NCBI RefSeq assembly: GCF_028502605.1 | Contig: NC_079233.1 | Span: 5,704,001 to 5,768,000 of the forward strand | Source of the DNA: Trichoderma breve | Taxonomy: Eukaryota; Ascomycota; Sordariomycetes; Hypocreales; Hypocreaceae | DNA length: 64,000 bases | Direction of reading: 5' to 3' | In this document: positions 25,102 through 37,300 of the stretch, one piece after another | How the letters are laid out: every line of letters begins with the position of its first letter | How positions within the stretch are numbered: the first letter of the stretch is position 1 | Notes under the pieces: generated by a model | Database searches by the model: none | What the model saw: the letters and a program-made list of their open reading frames with translations, nothing else | Told to the model about the DNA's origin: nothing | Position numbers and translations under genes: made by a program

Positions 25102-27284
25102 TCAAATCTCCAGAGTGACCTTCTGTCCCTTGACGCGGCCAATGACCTGGCTGGGGGCATACTTGGGAATGACCTCGTCGTCGTGCAGCATCTCAAACTC
25201 CTCAGTGGCGTCACGGCCCATGAAGTTGAGAATGGCGTTGACGCCACCGGGGTGCTCCTCGAGCCAGTTGGTCAGGTCCAGGACGACGCCCTTGACGACA
25301 ACCCAGAGATCGTCCTTCGTGTTGTGCTTGGCAATCTCCTCCATGGTGTACTCCTTCTCGGGGATGGAGAAGGCCTTGGGCTTGCTGGAAGCCTCCTTGG
25401 CACCGGCAGAAGAAGCGGCGGGCTTCTCGGCGACCTGGGCGGGAGCGGAGCCGGTAGCGGCGCCGTTGGCCCACTCGACGGTCAGCTTGCCGGGAGCAGA
25501 GGGGTCGAGGTGCAGAGAGATCTGGCCCAAACGCTGAGCAGCGCCGGCGGTGCCCTGGAGGGCGTGCTGGAAGAGGTAGCTGCTGGCGCTGTCACCGGCA
25601 ACACGGCCGTAGACGACGCAGCCAAGCAGTGAGGAGCCTCCGAGACGGTTGGCACCGTGGACACCACCAGCCAGCTCACCACAGGCGAAGAGACCCTCGA
25701 AAGGCTGCTTCTCCTGGTTGAGGACCTGGGCCTTGTCGTTGATCTCGACACCACCCATGGTGAAGTGGAGGACGGGCTCCATGAGAGCGACGTGGAAGTC
25801 GTCGTTGATGTCGACGGGCAGGTTGTGGAAGAATTTCTTGCCCCAGGGGTCCTTCTGCTTGCCGTCGGCAATAGCGTTGTAGGTCTGGAATGTCTTCTGG
25901 AGGTGCTCAGGAGTGCAGCCAATCTCCTTGGCGAGCTGCTGACCAGTGATCTTCTTCATGAGGCCACGGCCAGAGTAGTGGCGAGTGTGGAAGTCCAGGA
26001 CGTTGGAGGCCTTGGAGTTGAGAACGAGGCGGATGGGGAACTTGCCCTTGTCCTTCTCCTTCCACATCATGCCGGAGACGTAATCACGGTGGCCGAGCTC
26101 GTCGCAGAATCGGTCACCATCGCCGTTGAGAAGGAGACCACCCTCACCACGCAGGGCCTCAGCGGCCAAGAACTTCCACTTGTTGCCGGGGTCCTTGGGG
26201 TCGACGAGACCAGTGGGGTGGACCTGGACCTTGTCCATGTCGATGCCGTTACCACCGATAGCCATGATCATCTTCTGGCCATCACCAGTGGCGTGAGTGC
26301 CGTTGGTGGTAGCAAGGCCCATTAGCTCAGGACGGTGCTTCTGGAGCAGAGAACCATCGCCAAAGTCGGCGGCGTAACCACCGGTGGCGAGGATGACGGG
26401 GCCATCCACGCTGGCGGTCTCGCCGTTCACCTCATAGGTGACACCAGTGACCTTGTTGCCCTCCTTGTTCAGGCTGGTAACGCGGGCCTTCTTGATGATC
26501 TCAACGCGGTGGGGCTCGGCCTCGGCAAGCTCCTCGATGCGCTGCATCAGAGCGTAGGTGATGGCCATACCGGGGAATTTGGCATCGTGGCCTCGGTGGG
26601 TTCGGGGCTGGGAGTGACCACTGGAAACCAAGTTGTCAGTTGAATTGGTCCGCAAAGTCAAAGTAATCAAACCAAGCCATGGGAGCAAAACTTACCCAAG
26701 TCGGGAGACGAGCGTCAGGTCGAGGTTGAACACATCCTGCAGCCACTCAACGGCAGCAGCGGACTTGTAGGTGAGAACCTTGATGAGGTCCGGGCGAGCC
26801 TGGTCACGAGCAGACTTGAGGGTATCGTCGTAGAACTGCTTGACGCTGTCACGGATGTTGTGATCGACCTGGGTGCGGGTCAAGGCACCGTTGATACCGG
26901 AGGTAGCCTTGGTAGAGTTACCACCGAAGAAACCTGGAGCAGAAAAGTCAGCATTTCATACAGCTTTTGCTGGAGCCTCTCGCGATTTCTGCGATGCGAG
27001 GACTGGCCCAGGATTGCGCTGTTCAGAATGGTACTCACCCTGCTTGTCGAGAACCACGACGTTGCCACCGGCAAGGTAGATAGTGTGGGCGGCAGACAGA
27101 CCAGAAACTGCAATGGCGAACGTCAGCAAACTGATGGTCAAACCCGAATCTCTTCCCGCTGTCGCGCATCTGCCCAGCTCGTCCGCGAGGACGAAAAGGA
27201 GCAGCGGCACAAAGAACAGGCGGGAGACGATGCAATCTGGGGCTACTTACGGCCGCCACCAACGACAATTACTCTGGGAGCCAT
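25102..27284 (-). CDS. FAD fumarate reductase with C-terminal cytochrome b5 domain (Frd1/Osm1 type)
   Basis: Four exons, 27284-27251, 27107-27039, 26933-26696 and 26620-25102, give 619 aa. Yeast Frd1/Osm1 reduce fumarate to succinate to reoxidise FADH2/NADH when oxygen is low. The N-terminus MAPRVIVVGGGLSGLSAAHT is the FAD dinucleotide-binding motif, assembled across intron 1. Other flavocytochrome-type blocks are GFFGGNSTKATSGINGA, GGHSQPRTHRG (near residue 116), ATGDGQKMIMAIGG and ACGELAGGVHGANRLGGSSL. After an Ala/Ser/Lys linker, residues about 535-615 form a cytochrome b5 fold with haem ligands H570 (in EEHPGG) and probably H593 (in EMLHDDE). There is no N-terminal targeting peptide before the FAD motif, so the product is probably cytosolic, unlike mitochondrial or ER Osm1. 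The b5 fusion is also known in other filamentous fungi. Confidence 0.94.
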
Positions 27285-30200
27285 AATTGTGACGTGTAGA
27301 AGTTTTGAGGAGGTGGATGAGGGCAGAAAGAAAGACGGCGCGCGGAGAAAGAGAAAAGGGGGGTATACAGATGGATGGAGAGAAAGGGAAGGGAATGGAG
27401 AATGAAAAGAGGAAGAAAAAGAAGAGAATCAGGACCAGATCGCGGTTCGACTTTGGAGTTTAAGAATAAGGGAATGGATGGGCATGAGCTCCACGCCGAG
27501 GGCGGTAGTGAGCCGAGGCAACCTTGGGGTGGGTAAGCCGCCCGAGCAGGTACTCCGTAATTTGGGCGCGTACCTGTACTTGTGCAGCATGGCCGCGGCG
27601 AGGTTGTTGCTGGTTGGTAGTGGGGAAGTAGGCGGTCGATAGCCCACTCTGCCCACTGAAGCCTGGGGCCGGGGGAGGCGTCGAGTAGCTGTACATTGGC
27701 TACATTCCCCGGGGCTGGTGTTCATCCGCAAGCAGCAGCTACAGGAGATGGCCCCTCTGTCAATACTATGATGTCTGGTACTCGTACCATTTGACTAGAA
27801 GCAAACATGGAGCCAGATATTTTCTATCTCGGCCCGGACTGCCCAATTTTGCAACTGGATCCTTACAATAAGCTGTCTTTTGAACGGTATCGGTACTCCG
27901 TTGTGCCTTTAGTGCTTCATCACCCCACTAAACTACCCCAAGCGCACTGCCAAATCAGAGCCTAGGCTTTTGTAAACCTCCACTGGGGCACGTCCATTCG
28001 GCCAGCATATACCCGAAGATCCGGCTACCATTGGATCAGGAGGAAACACATTTTGGAAGAGCAAAAACCACAAAGAAGTGTTCTCCAAATGGATTCATGT
28101 AAAAATGAGAGTAGAGAGTATTTGTCTGGAGAGCCTCATGATTTTTGATCGGCAATGGACTGTCTTGTGTGGCATATTTGACGTGATGGGCGACTGCCGA
28201 GGCTATCGTCGCCCCAAAACCGCTTTGACGAGGTGCAATCTGTTCCAGCAGGCTGCTAGCATGCACTAACCAAGACGCGCTTCAACAAAGCTCACCTCGT
28301 AATTAATCCATAATTCATCCGTGCCAACGCCCATCTCCTTGTTCTATTCTTTGGCAAGACTAGATGATAAACTATAGAACATGCGATTCCACCAATTGAT
28401 GATACATGACAATGTTCCCACGGCGCCAAACTACTAGCACAAGCCACCACGACCAAACCTTGCACCCACATGCTTTTCACATGTCAAGGTCGCAGAACAT
28501 CAGCCAGCTGACCGTGACACCGAAACTGACATCACCGCGCTCATGTGTCATTTTCCCTCCTGTACACACGAGTAAGCCTAGTACTCGTACATCAAGTGAA
28601 CAAGCAGAAACAATGCGTACGAGTACCCCAAACCCCACACATAATAACTCCCAAATCCGGGGGGCCACACGGCGCAAGTCAGATGACGGCTTTTCTCTTT
28701 GCCGGCATCTGCATCGGTGAGCCGATTCCCCAGCCACGCTACGGGGTAGCCCCAGGCTCTCCGATTCTGGAGTTGCATTCTGTGCATGACCCCTTTGCTC
28801 TTTTTCTAGTCCATATTTTGCCCTTCAAAAACGACTTTCACATGAAAATCAATGCTCTCAAACATTCCCCCGTGACACCACGGCCTGGGCATTTATTCCC
28901 TGGAATCCCTGCTTGATTGTACCTTGAATTATCGAAATGAGGGGATACGCTTCTGGTACTAGGAACCAACTACTATACCGATTCTTTAATCCAGCATTGA
29001 ACCAACCTCGTTACATTTTAAATCAAGGATGAGTGCAATAGTGGACGAGATGATATAGAATTACGGAGTAAATTCAGGTAGATTGTCCGTTGAGAGAAGG
29101 AGTGAACAATCGTCTCGCATCACGTGACCTCAAACATGCGCGAGAGATCCGTGCGGTTGATGAGGTGCTCAAGTGGAAGAACGCAGTAGATATGATCGAT
29201 TCGCCTTGTCTTATCCTTTCTTCTTTTCTCTTCTGTGCAGTATTAGACCAATTGTCTTGTTTGAGTTCTGGTCAGCGTCTCTCTCTCAAATACTTATTAT
29301 CCAAGTTTAGAGAGTTCACCACCCCTTTGAGTCAATGTTGAGCCAACCTGCGGCAAAGATGTCCTGTCTGTATGAATACAATTGCGTAGAATTCCCTTTA
29401 CGACTATATGTCTGTGCAGACCACACGATAGACAAATCTGCGTGCCACAGACTAAAGGCAAACTGCCATAGCCGTAGCAAGGAAATCGGCTGTAGAAGGA
29501 AAATTGACTAAGATCGCATCCCTCTGGGGCTGTGGGTTGGAGGCATGTGGGGCACGGATGCTGCCGACAGGTTTGAAGGTCCGAATAGATTGGATTCGAA
29601 GCCGGAAGGGAGTTTCTGGAATGATTAGTCGGGCAAGGCAACGCCTTAGCACGCACGTTGTCGATCGTGAAGCCCCGAGACAATCGGGAAATATTACCGT
29701 TACCAATCGTCATAAGGGAACGTCAGAGAAACTGAATGTAAGCCGATTCTATCAACAATAAGATAACATTGAGACTCAGTCAGGAGACTATCCAAGGATG
29801 TGGTGGCCCTTTATAGCCTTTCGGCCTAAAGCAAGACGACCAATGTCAAAATAATGCTGGTCATAATGTCACAATCTGGTAAAGCCATTTTATGTTGTAC
29901 TCTGTGAGCAAGCGTGGCTTATATCTCTGATATCTAATTCGGTTAACAGCAATCATGTCTCTACCGCATCTACCGCATTTTCCGCACTCTCCCGCATTAA
30001 CTACATCTACTACATCTGCCACCGTTGCATTGCTGCAATAGCCATTACTATCATCACCTTCTTTTGGTATCCGCCATCATCACTACTTTTCTCTAGTACC
30101 CAACTGTCATCCAGTAAGTGGGTAGCCATGCAATGCCCTCTTCGTACAACTTACACGAAAGTACCTATACATAAGTGAAGACGCCGAATACGGAGCACAA

Positions 30201-30600
30201 CGTCTCAATATCCTCTTGCAATTGCCATCTTACGACGGATTTATTTCATTTCATTCCCCTTTGCACTCGTCGTGTTGTGAAATACCCACCGGCTCTAGCA
30301 TTTAGCCTTCGGATATTATTTTTCCACCTCTTGCGCTTCTACTTTTCGTTCCCTTCCACTTCTCTCCAGAGGAAAGTCCAAATCATGTGACTTTTTCCAT
30401 ACTGTCCCCTTTTCAGCATTCTGCCGCCGTCGATTGCCCGATTCGTCCAAACCATCCCAGTGACGTCGTCCAGCCTGTCTCGCCTGATATCTGCTATCCA
30501 ACCACTTGCCAATCGTCATCCATATCGTCAAATATCCAAGAAACTACTTTCCAGCCCAACTCGCGCCTAACTTACTCCCCCCAACTATTCGAATAGAACC
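27285..30600. other. 3.3-kb divergent intergenic interval
   Basis: This should contain the promoters of the fumarate reductase (leftward) and the FAS1 protein (rightward). TACTCCGTA occurs at 27551-27559 and TACGGAGTA at 29062-29070. A 138-codon minus frame (29297-29713, ATG) with several CxxC pairs has no recognisable family and is not annotated. The last 350 bp before 30601 are CT-rich on the plus strand, as expected for a leader. Confidence 0.5.
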
Positions 30601-31311
30601 ATGCGGTTCTCCAACTTCCTTCAACTTAGCCTCCTCACCAGCACAACCGCAGCCACGGCGTCCGACCAAGCAGCCCAGGAGCCCATCCACCACCGGCTCC
30701 CCCAACGTCCTCCCCCGGGCCACCTCCCCGTCATGATGCCCGCCCCCGCCGACGGCCAAGTCCAGCCCGCCGTGCTGCTCATAGACATCCTCGGCACACA
30801 GCGCTCCCTCACGACATTCTTCTCCTTCTCGCGCATGCACGAGGACACCAGCGAACCTCTCGGCGATGCCAACACAAACACCACCGTCCTCGCGCCAAAC
30901 AACATCGTCATCGAGGATCTCCCGCGCAAGCCTTGGGAGAACCCCAGCGATTATGACGCCCTAGGATCGCAAGCCTACGACGGGTCGGGCGGCAAGGACC
31001 GCGCGGACGAGAACCTGCGCAAGTTCGTCCAGGCGCATTTGGTCATCGGGACGAGTCCGTGGGAAGCCGGCGCCAAGGTCAAGACGGCCGCCGGAACAAC
31101 CATCTGGTGGGAGGCCAAGAAGGATGACAACGGCGACGAGAAGAGAGTCATCATGCCGGATGGCGTAGAGGTGGATCGTGTCGCCAGCCGGGTCGCCAAT
31201 GGCGAGGTGGTAAGTTCGCTCCTTTTTGTGGAACTCTGGAGGAAAGCTCCTTGTGCTGATTGAAGATGCTTGACGTAGTGGATTTTGAAAGGCGTTTTGA
31301 ATTACGCGTGA
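30601..31311 (+). CDS. secreted FAS1 (fasciclin) domain protein
   Basis: Two exons, 30601-31209 and 31279-31311, are joined in phase 0 across a 69-nt intron (donor GTAAGT, acceptor CGTAG) and give 213 aa. The second exon supplies the final WILKGVLNYA, which completes the FAS1 domain; the unspliced frame ends in unrelated sequence. The N-terminus MRFSNFLQLSLLTSTTAATA is a plausible signal peptide. A Pro-rich spacer follows, and one FAS1 domain fills roughly residues 55-210, with the characteristic H1 segment (TTVLAPNNIVIEDL), the NLRKFVQAHLVIG block and a C-terminal strand. FAS1 domains mediate adhesion or cell-surface contacts. There is no GPI-type tail, so it is probably secreted or wall-associated. 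Single-domain fungal FAS1 proteins of this size are common, and their role is largely unknown. Confidence 0.88.
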
Positions 31312-32360
31312 TGTTTTGATGATGGCTTTTTGTTTCCTTGGCTTGCTTTTTTGGCAAATGGCTTGATCATACACGAGTTTTATTCCCCCTATGTTTTATT
31401 ATTATATACATGTTCGAACTACTATACATCCAACGGTGGCGGGCTAAGTGGCATAATGGATTGACGTTTCCTGTACTTCACCTCCCTTCTTTCCTATGCA
31501 GAAGAGGAGCATAACGTCGGCATCTATGGATAATACAGAATGGCTTACCGGCAGCTAATATGCCAGCATATGAATCTTACAAATACTGTTCCATGACGTG
31601 AGAATCAGTAACATGTGATAAGATATCGACGAGATCATATACATAGCTAGCCAACTCCCATAATCGTCATCACGTGCTTCAAGTAGAATGAGTAGAGGCT
31701 AGTTCTTCAATAAACAACCCCAATATATTCAACATTGCAGAATCAAACAATATTCACCAATATCCACCAATGCCTCATTCTCCCATCTCTTGTTCCGCAA
31801 CATTTTCTAAACCAAAACGCCCGGAAATAAAAACCCTCCTCGAGGCTTTCCCCCCTCTCTCAACCACTTGCCCTTGTCAAGTCTGACAAGTGATATTCCG
31901 ACCTGTTTTCCCTATCTCCACAAAAGAAGGCGGATGAACCCATTCGATATGCCACAAAAGAAAGAATAGAAGGAAAGGAAAAAAAAAGAAGAAGAAAAAA
32001 GGCAAGCATGAAGCGGTATCATAACAAAAATGCCTCGTTTCAGCACCGTCCAATATATCAATAGACACTCCCCGTATAAGAAAAGAAATAGTAAATGCCC
32101 CCGTCTTCGCGAGGGATAAAACGAAAGGAATATGGAACTTTCCACCATGATCCAGCTCATGCGGCTCTGCAATAAGTGCAACCAAATGATTTGAAGAAGA
32201 TGACTCATCCATCAAAGAGCCTTATAAATACATTTGAAATAAGAAGAAGAAGAAGAAGTTGATGATGAGGAGAAACTAAAGCAAAAGTTGACACATGACA
32301 AAGGGGGTATCTGGAAGAAAATGATGAGCATCGCAATCGATCAACAGTATTTGATACAGC
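31312..32360. other. convergent intergenic interval
   Basis: This holds the 3' regions of the FAS1 gene (plus) and rlmA (minus). An (AAG)6 microsatellite lies at 32241-32258. No gene is supported. Confidence 0.5.
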
Positions 32361-34374
32361 CTATCGTTCCACTTTCAGGCGCTTGGGATCGCTAGCCGTT
32401 TCGTGGTTCTCATCATGTCCAGTCGCGTCAAGATCTGGACTCTTTCGTTTTGCCAAGCCTGATCCGCCTCCTGTGCCGGTGCCAGCGTTCCCACTGCTGG
32501 TACTCAACAAATGGTTATCCTCCCGGAGGAAGCTGGGCCCGGTGCCCACCACGGGGGTGGCAAAGTTGAGAGGGCTGGGCAGCGTGTTGTTATCACTGCC
32601 TCTGAAATTCCACTCTGGATAGAAACTGCTGGGGCTTGGCAGCAGCTCATTGTTCAGGAACCGAGAGGGAAGGGCCGAAACGGGCGTGTCGCCATTGACG
32701 TTCTGTTGAGGTACCGGCCGAGCAAAAGGATTGGGAGGTCCTATGGCCCCTGCGGACAAGATTGATTGTGGCCCAGACCCAGACGGAGAAGGAGGAGGGA
32801 GGACCACGCTGCCGCGATGCGGCGCGTGAGATGCAGCATCCGTCGCGTTCCGAGGCGAGTTTGAGTCTCCCGTTGCACTACCAGCTTCAGATCCGCCGTC
32901 AGGGATTTGCACTGTTAGGCGAGGTGGCTTTGGCCTTGTGCCTCCTACAGCCGTGTTGATCTTCAGACTGGTTGTAGGTGTATCGGGAAGGGAGGACACC
33001 GACGTATTACGCAAGCTGGATCGTTGTTGCAGATGTGGCGAAGCTGTTTCTCCATTTCGAACGGTAGCCCCGGTGTCTGCCGACTGGGACCGATTCGGGT
33101 TCGCTGGAGCCGAGATTCCAGCCTCATTCTTCATGGGCTGAGGCTCAGAGGCAAAGGAGGCTAAATGTTGGGATAAGATGGATCTGTTTTCCTCGATTGG
33201 TGTAAAGATGCTGTGGGATTTGCGCTGCGACATCTTCTTGATAGCCGTATCTGTGTTGATGAGTGGCGCCCTAGGCCTCTCTGCGGACTCTGTCCTTGGC
33301 TCGACGGGTGGAGGAGGCTGCGGGTCCAGGTGACGACGTGCCGGCTGGGGTGAAGTAGTATGAGGCATGGAATGCGGAGGTAGCAGTTGGTGAGGCGGCT
33401 GAGGAGATGGCTGCTCTGTGCGTGGACCTACTGCCATCGGCTGGGGCGGCGGATGAGCACTAAATGTGGGAGGTGCAGATGGCCTTCGTTCTTCCATATA
33501 CGGCGGCTGCTGTTGTGGAGGTTGGAAAGGATAAGGGCCAGGTTGAGGCGGCATAAGGCTGGACTGGTTGCTAGCAGATGGATTGTAGATGGGTGGCGTG
33601 GGCATATAAGTGATACCCGGATGAGGTCCGTGAGGTCCAACGGGTTGGGACATCATGCCAGGGCCCATGCGGCGCATGTCTCCTCTCGAACCGGGCCGTG
33701 ATGGCACGGCGGGTTGTGGCGTGTGGCTTCGCTGAAGATGAGCAGGATGACCTTGGAAAGGCACACCGTTCGGAATGGGAGGCGACACCGATGCTGTCTG
33801 ATGGCGAATATGGGGGAAAGGTGGAGGGGCCTGGCCCTGGAAATGAGGTGGCATCATGTGCGAGCTGTCCATCCCTTCGGAGCCTCGAGGAGGTGTTCCA
33901 TCTCCATCCTCATCGTCATCATCGTCATTCTGACCTCCATTGAAGTCGGAAGGCCCCTTGTGTTCGTTGGGACCACCGTGCTATGCCATGATATTAGCTA
34001 ATCGCGTCCAGCCAGGGAGAGCAAGAAGTAAAAGGTGTGGTAGGAATGAATGCAATGCGACCGAAGCAACGACCTGGTGGAACCTACATATTGGTATCTG
34101 GTGATGAGATGCTGCATATCTGCTGAAGAGTATTCGTATAGCTTCTTATTGTTGCCGAAGATGAAGACGGCAACATCGACGGAACACAAGACGGAGAGCT
34201 CGTGCGCCTTCTTGAATAAACCGCCCTTTCGCTTGAGAAAGGTCCTAGAGAGATACTGGAGTTAGTCTAAATGCCGAGATGACGATGGGCTCAAGGGAAT
34301 GGCCTGGCAGCAACATACACCGAACGGTTGCGGTCATCCTTTATGGCCTTGATCTCGATCTTTCTTCGACCCAT
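32361..34374 (-). CDS. rlmA: MADS-box transcription factor RlmA/Rlm1
   Basis: Three exons, 34374-34319, 34244-34088 and 33980-32361, give 610 aa. Rlm1/RlmA is the MEF2-like factor activated by the cell-wall-integrity MAP kinase (Slt2/MpkA); it controls wall biosynthesis genes. The start [18 protein letters not shown] is the MADS N-arm. Intron 1 uses the donor GTATGT so that splicing restores [20 protein letters not shown], followed by [11 protein letters not shown] and the MEF2 segment [20 protein letters not shown]. After an acidic stretch ([11 protein letters not shown]) the rest is Pro/Gln/Ser-rich and disordered. One conserved-looking block is [20 protein letters not shown], a possible MAPK docking or transactivation region with an SP/TP site. 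A basic end (DPKRLKVER) closes the protein. The first exon is short, so gene finders can miss the MADS domain. Confidence 0.95.
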
Positions 34375-37300
34375 TTTGAATTATTGCTTGTAGCGCAAAG
34401 GTATCGCGCTGCGAGTAGGGCGAGGTGTAACGGCGCGCGAGGCCTGCGGGCTCAGGGCTTCGGTTCGCCCAGTAGTAGACCGCGTACGTGTGTATATCTC
34501 TGTCGGGCCTCGATTTGAAGCTCAAAAAGGCCGGTCGCTCTTCGGGGGGACGTCCGAGATTAGAGGCAAAGTCGCAATCGCAATCGCAGTCGAAAACGGG
34601 CCCGTGAAGCGGGAGCGAAGATTTGTGCAATGTCTAAAAAAGCACGCGCCGCAGGGAAGTGTTTGTCCGGACCCACAAAGAGAAGAGACAAGAGGACGGA
34701 AGGGAGGTAAGACGGGGTCTATCAGGAGAACAGGCCAGGCGACGAACAATAGATTGATCTGCGTCTGTTTGGCTTGTTTTTGCCTTATGCGCGGGCGCGC
34801 AAGGAGGACAAGGATAAGGGCGAGGGCGAGGAGGAAGAAGAGGAGGAGGAGCAGGAGGAAGAGGGCGATGGATGCGTCGAGGCGGACGTCAGAGCCAAGG
34901 GCGAAGCAAAGGCAGAAGACGGCACCTATGTACGAGTTGTAGTACTGGACAGCTACCAGGTCGCGGGAGAGGCTCGCAAGGATGATGCCGTCAGGTCAGA
35001 GGGCTCAAGGATGAATGAATCTGGTGTGTGTCGAAGTATGTCGTTTTCACTGGGAGCGGAGCCAGAGCCAGAGCCGTGCTGTCGCTGTCGCTGTCGCGAT
35101 GCGATGCGATGCAATGCATGCAGCGGCAGTCTGTTCGCTTGGGTTCGGGTTCGGGGCAAAGATGGTGCAGTTGATCGATGCTGGGGGTCGGTTTAAACGT
35201 GTTGCAGCACCATGGGGCTGAATCTGGCGTTGGAGGCTTCTAATAATAGCCAGATCGTGTTCAGTCTGAAAGGCTGGTGGGAACATGGAAAAGATGGATA
35301 GGGACTGGGACAAGAGGTTCTGCCGTCGCTAGAGCCAAAGCAGCAAGGGTGGAGGCGGAGGCTGCGGTGTCCTACAAAAGCACAAACTGCTGCCGCTACG
35401 AGCCCTATGACTGGCTGCGGCGCCAAGCACAAGGGCTTAGCACTAACGGCTACAGGGGACTGATGCACCAGAACAGGTTGACATACAGCACGGCTCGCGC
35501 TAATTTGTAGGTGAGGTTGCAAGGATATCCATTGATGGGTCAAGTCCACCTAACCATTCCATGAACAGCCCGTGCAGTTGTAGGCCCTTTGTTGGCGTTG
35601 TTTCCCCCTGTGCTTTCGTTTGTTTTTGTTTCGATAAACAAGTCACAAAGAAACGGGGGTTTCTGTATTGCCTTGTCTCTTTAGATACTATCCATACTCA
35701 ACGAATCACGTCATGCCATAGACTCAGCAGGCAGGGCTCATGAACCAGTTTGGCCCAACCCACCGGCGACGTCAAGCTCCATCACCACCCCCTCCAAGGG
35801 TCTCTCTATCTTGCAGCCTCTACGGGGCCACCGCTTTATGGAATTGACTTGATTTGAGTTCTTTTTTGTTTTTTCACCCTCGGCCTTTGTAGCCGAGTCA
35901 GTGGATAGCATTTGGCGCATTGAGCCATCACAGGCTTGGTCTTTGTAAACTCGCCCCACGGTTGACGTAAAATTAGTTAGGAGCTCTACAGCCCGACTCT
36001 AGTCCATTAGTCAGTATTCGGCATTACTTACCCCATACACGAGCTCACGTCTGGTATTGATTTCAATTAATGAGCTAGCACTACAAGCTTCCATGATGGA
36101 CGAATTCTCTCGAAATCTCACAAGCTTCCATCTAGGTGAGATTCTGCCTTGAATCCAACTCCGCGTATATGCTGTGATGCATCGCGGCTACGGCCATTCC
36201 GCGCCCTGTTTAGCCGCCACCCACCACACACAAAGCGGCTACAGGGCACTCTCCAGTCGTCAAAGTCCGCCCAAAGAGGGTCCATCTGTTGGCTCGACCG
36301 ATTGCAATGATCCAATGTCAAATGCTGCCTGGGTCTGTGCCCGTTTGTCTCTCCAGCCAAGCCCTGATCATTGCAGACACCGTTGAACCCACTTCCCAAT
36401 CCCCACGAGGACTGACGGCAAGACTAGCCGACCTGCAGGCGATATCGCTTCATCACCAACTGCAAGCTACCAGCCGAGCTGCCAAGAGTCAACAAAGATG
36501 CCTCTTCTCTTCTCCCCCCCTAGCTCGTTGGCAAGGCTACAAGGGCACAAAACGAAACAGCGTGCTGATGGCACCGCACTGCTTAGATACACCGAGTCGT
36601 CCGGAAGCATCGATACCCGAGCCCACGCTGACCTCATCCTCGTCACCGTCGCCTTTGTGACCAATGCCAGCACGCCTCCCACACGCGCTTCTCGCCGGAG
36701 CCTCGTGGATCTTTTGGGGCCACGCGCTTAGACGGCCACTACTCTACTCGTACCGGTAAGCTTGTTACAGTCACATGCCGAGGCGTCTCAATCGTGGGCC
36801 GTATCTGGTGCCTCGCTTTTCCACCCAGTCGGATAAGCCTCCATGTTAGTACTATTACTACTCCTATTACAGCTTGTGCATGAGTATGTGCCGGCGAAAT
36901 AGAGGCTCCAGTACCCCGTCAACTATAATCATACATATCCGAATACCGCACAATTACTAAATACCATCCATACCTATGACCTGGCCCTGGGTCATGGCAT
37001 GTCATGTCCTTGCCGGTCCTATCACCAGTCATGAATAAGCGCCCTGGCGCTACCCCTACGCGTACTTTGTCCATGTCCACCTTCTCGGAACCAACATCAC
37101 GTATTGCACGGATACTCGCTAGAAAGCCGTGTTGTTTCCAACTATTTGGAAATAGAACACTGCAGCAGTTGAAACTTTACAGACGCAATGAAACCCCCAC
37201 GCCTCCCCCTTCCCCCTCTCCTTCGGATCGAACAAGGAACAAAACTAAAATAGAGTAGCAAGCAAGCAGTCAAGAAGCGTAATGCTGCAGACATTGCATG

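Noticed and set aside
29297..29713. 138-codon minus-strand frame with CxxC pairs
   Set aside because: The cysteine spacing does not fit a known finger, and the opposite strand is also open. Kept only as a note in the intergenic entry.
37245..37253. CTAAAATAG as an Rlm1/MEF2 autoregulatory site upstream of rlmA
   Set aside because: One base short of the CTA(A/T)4TAG consensus and nearly 3 kb from the start codon.
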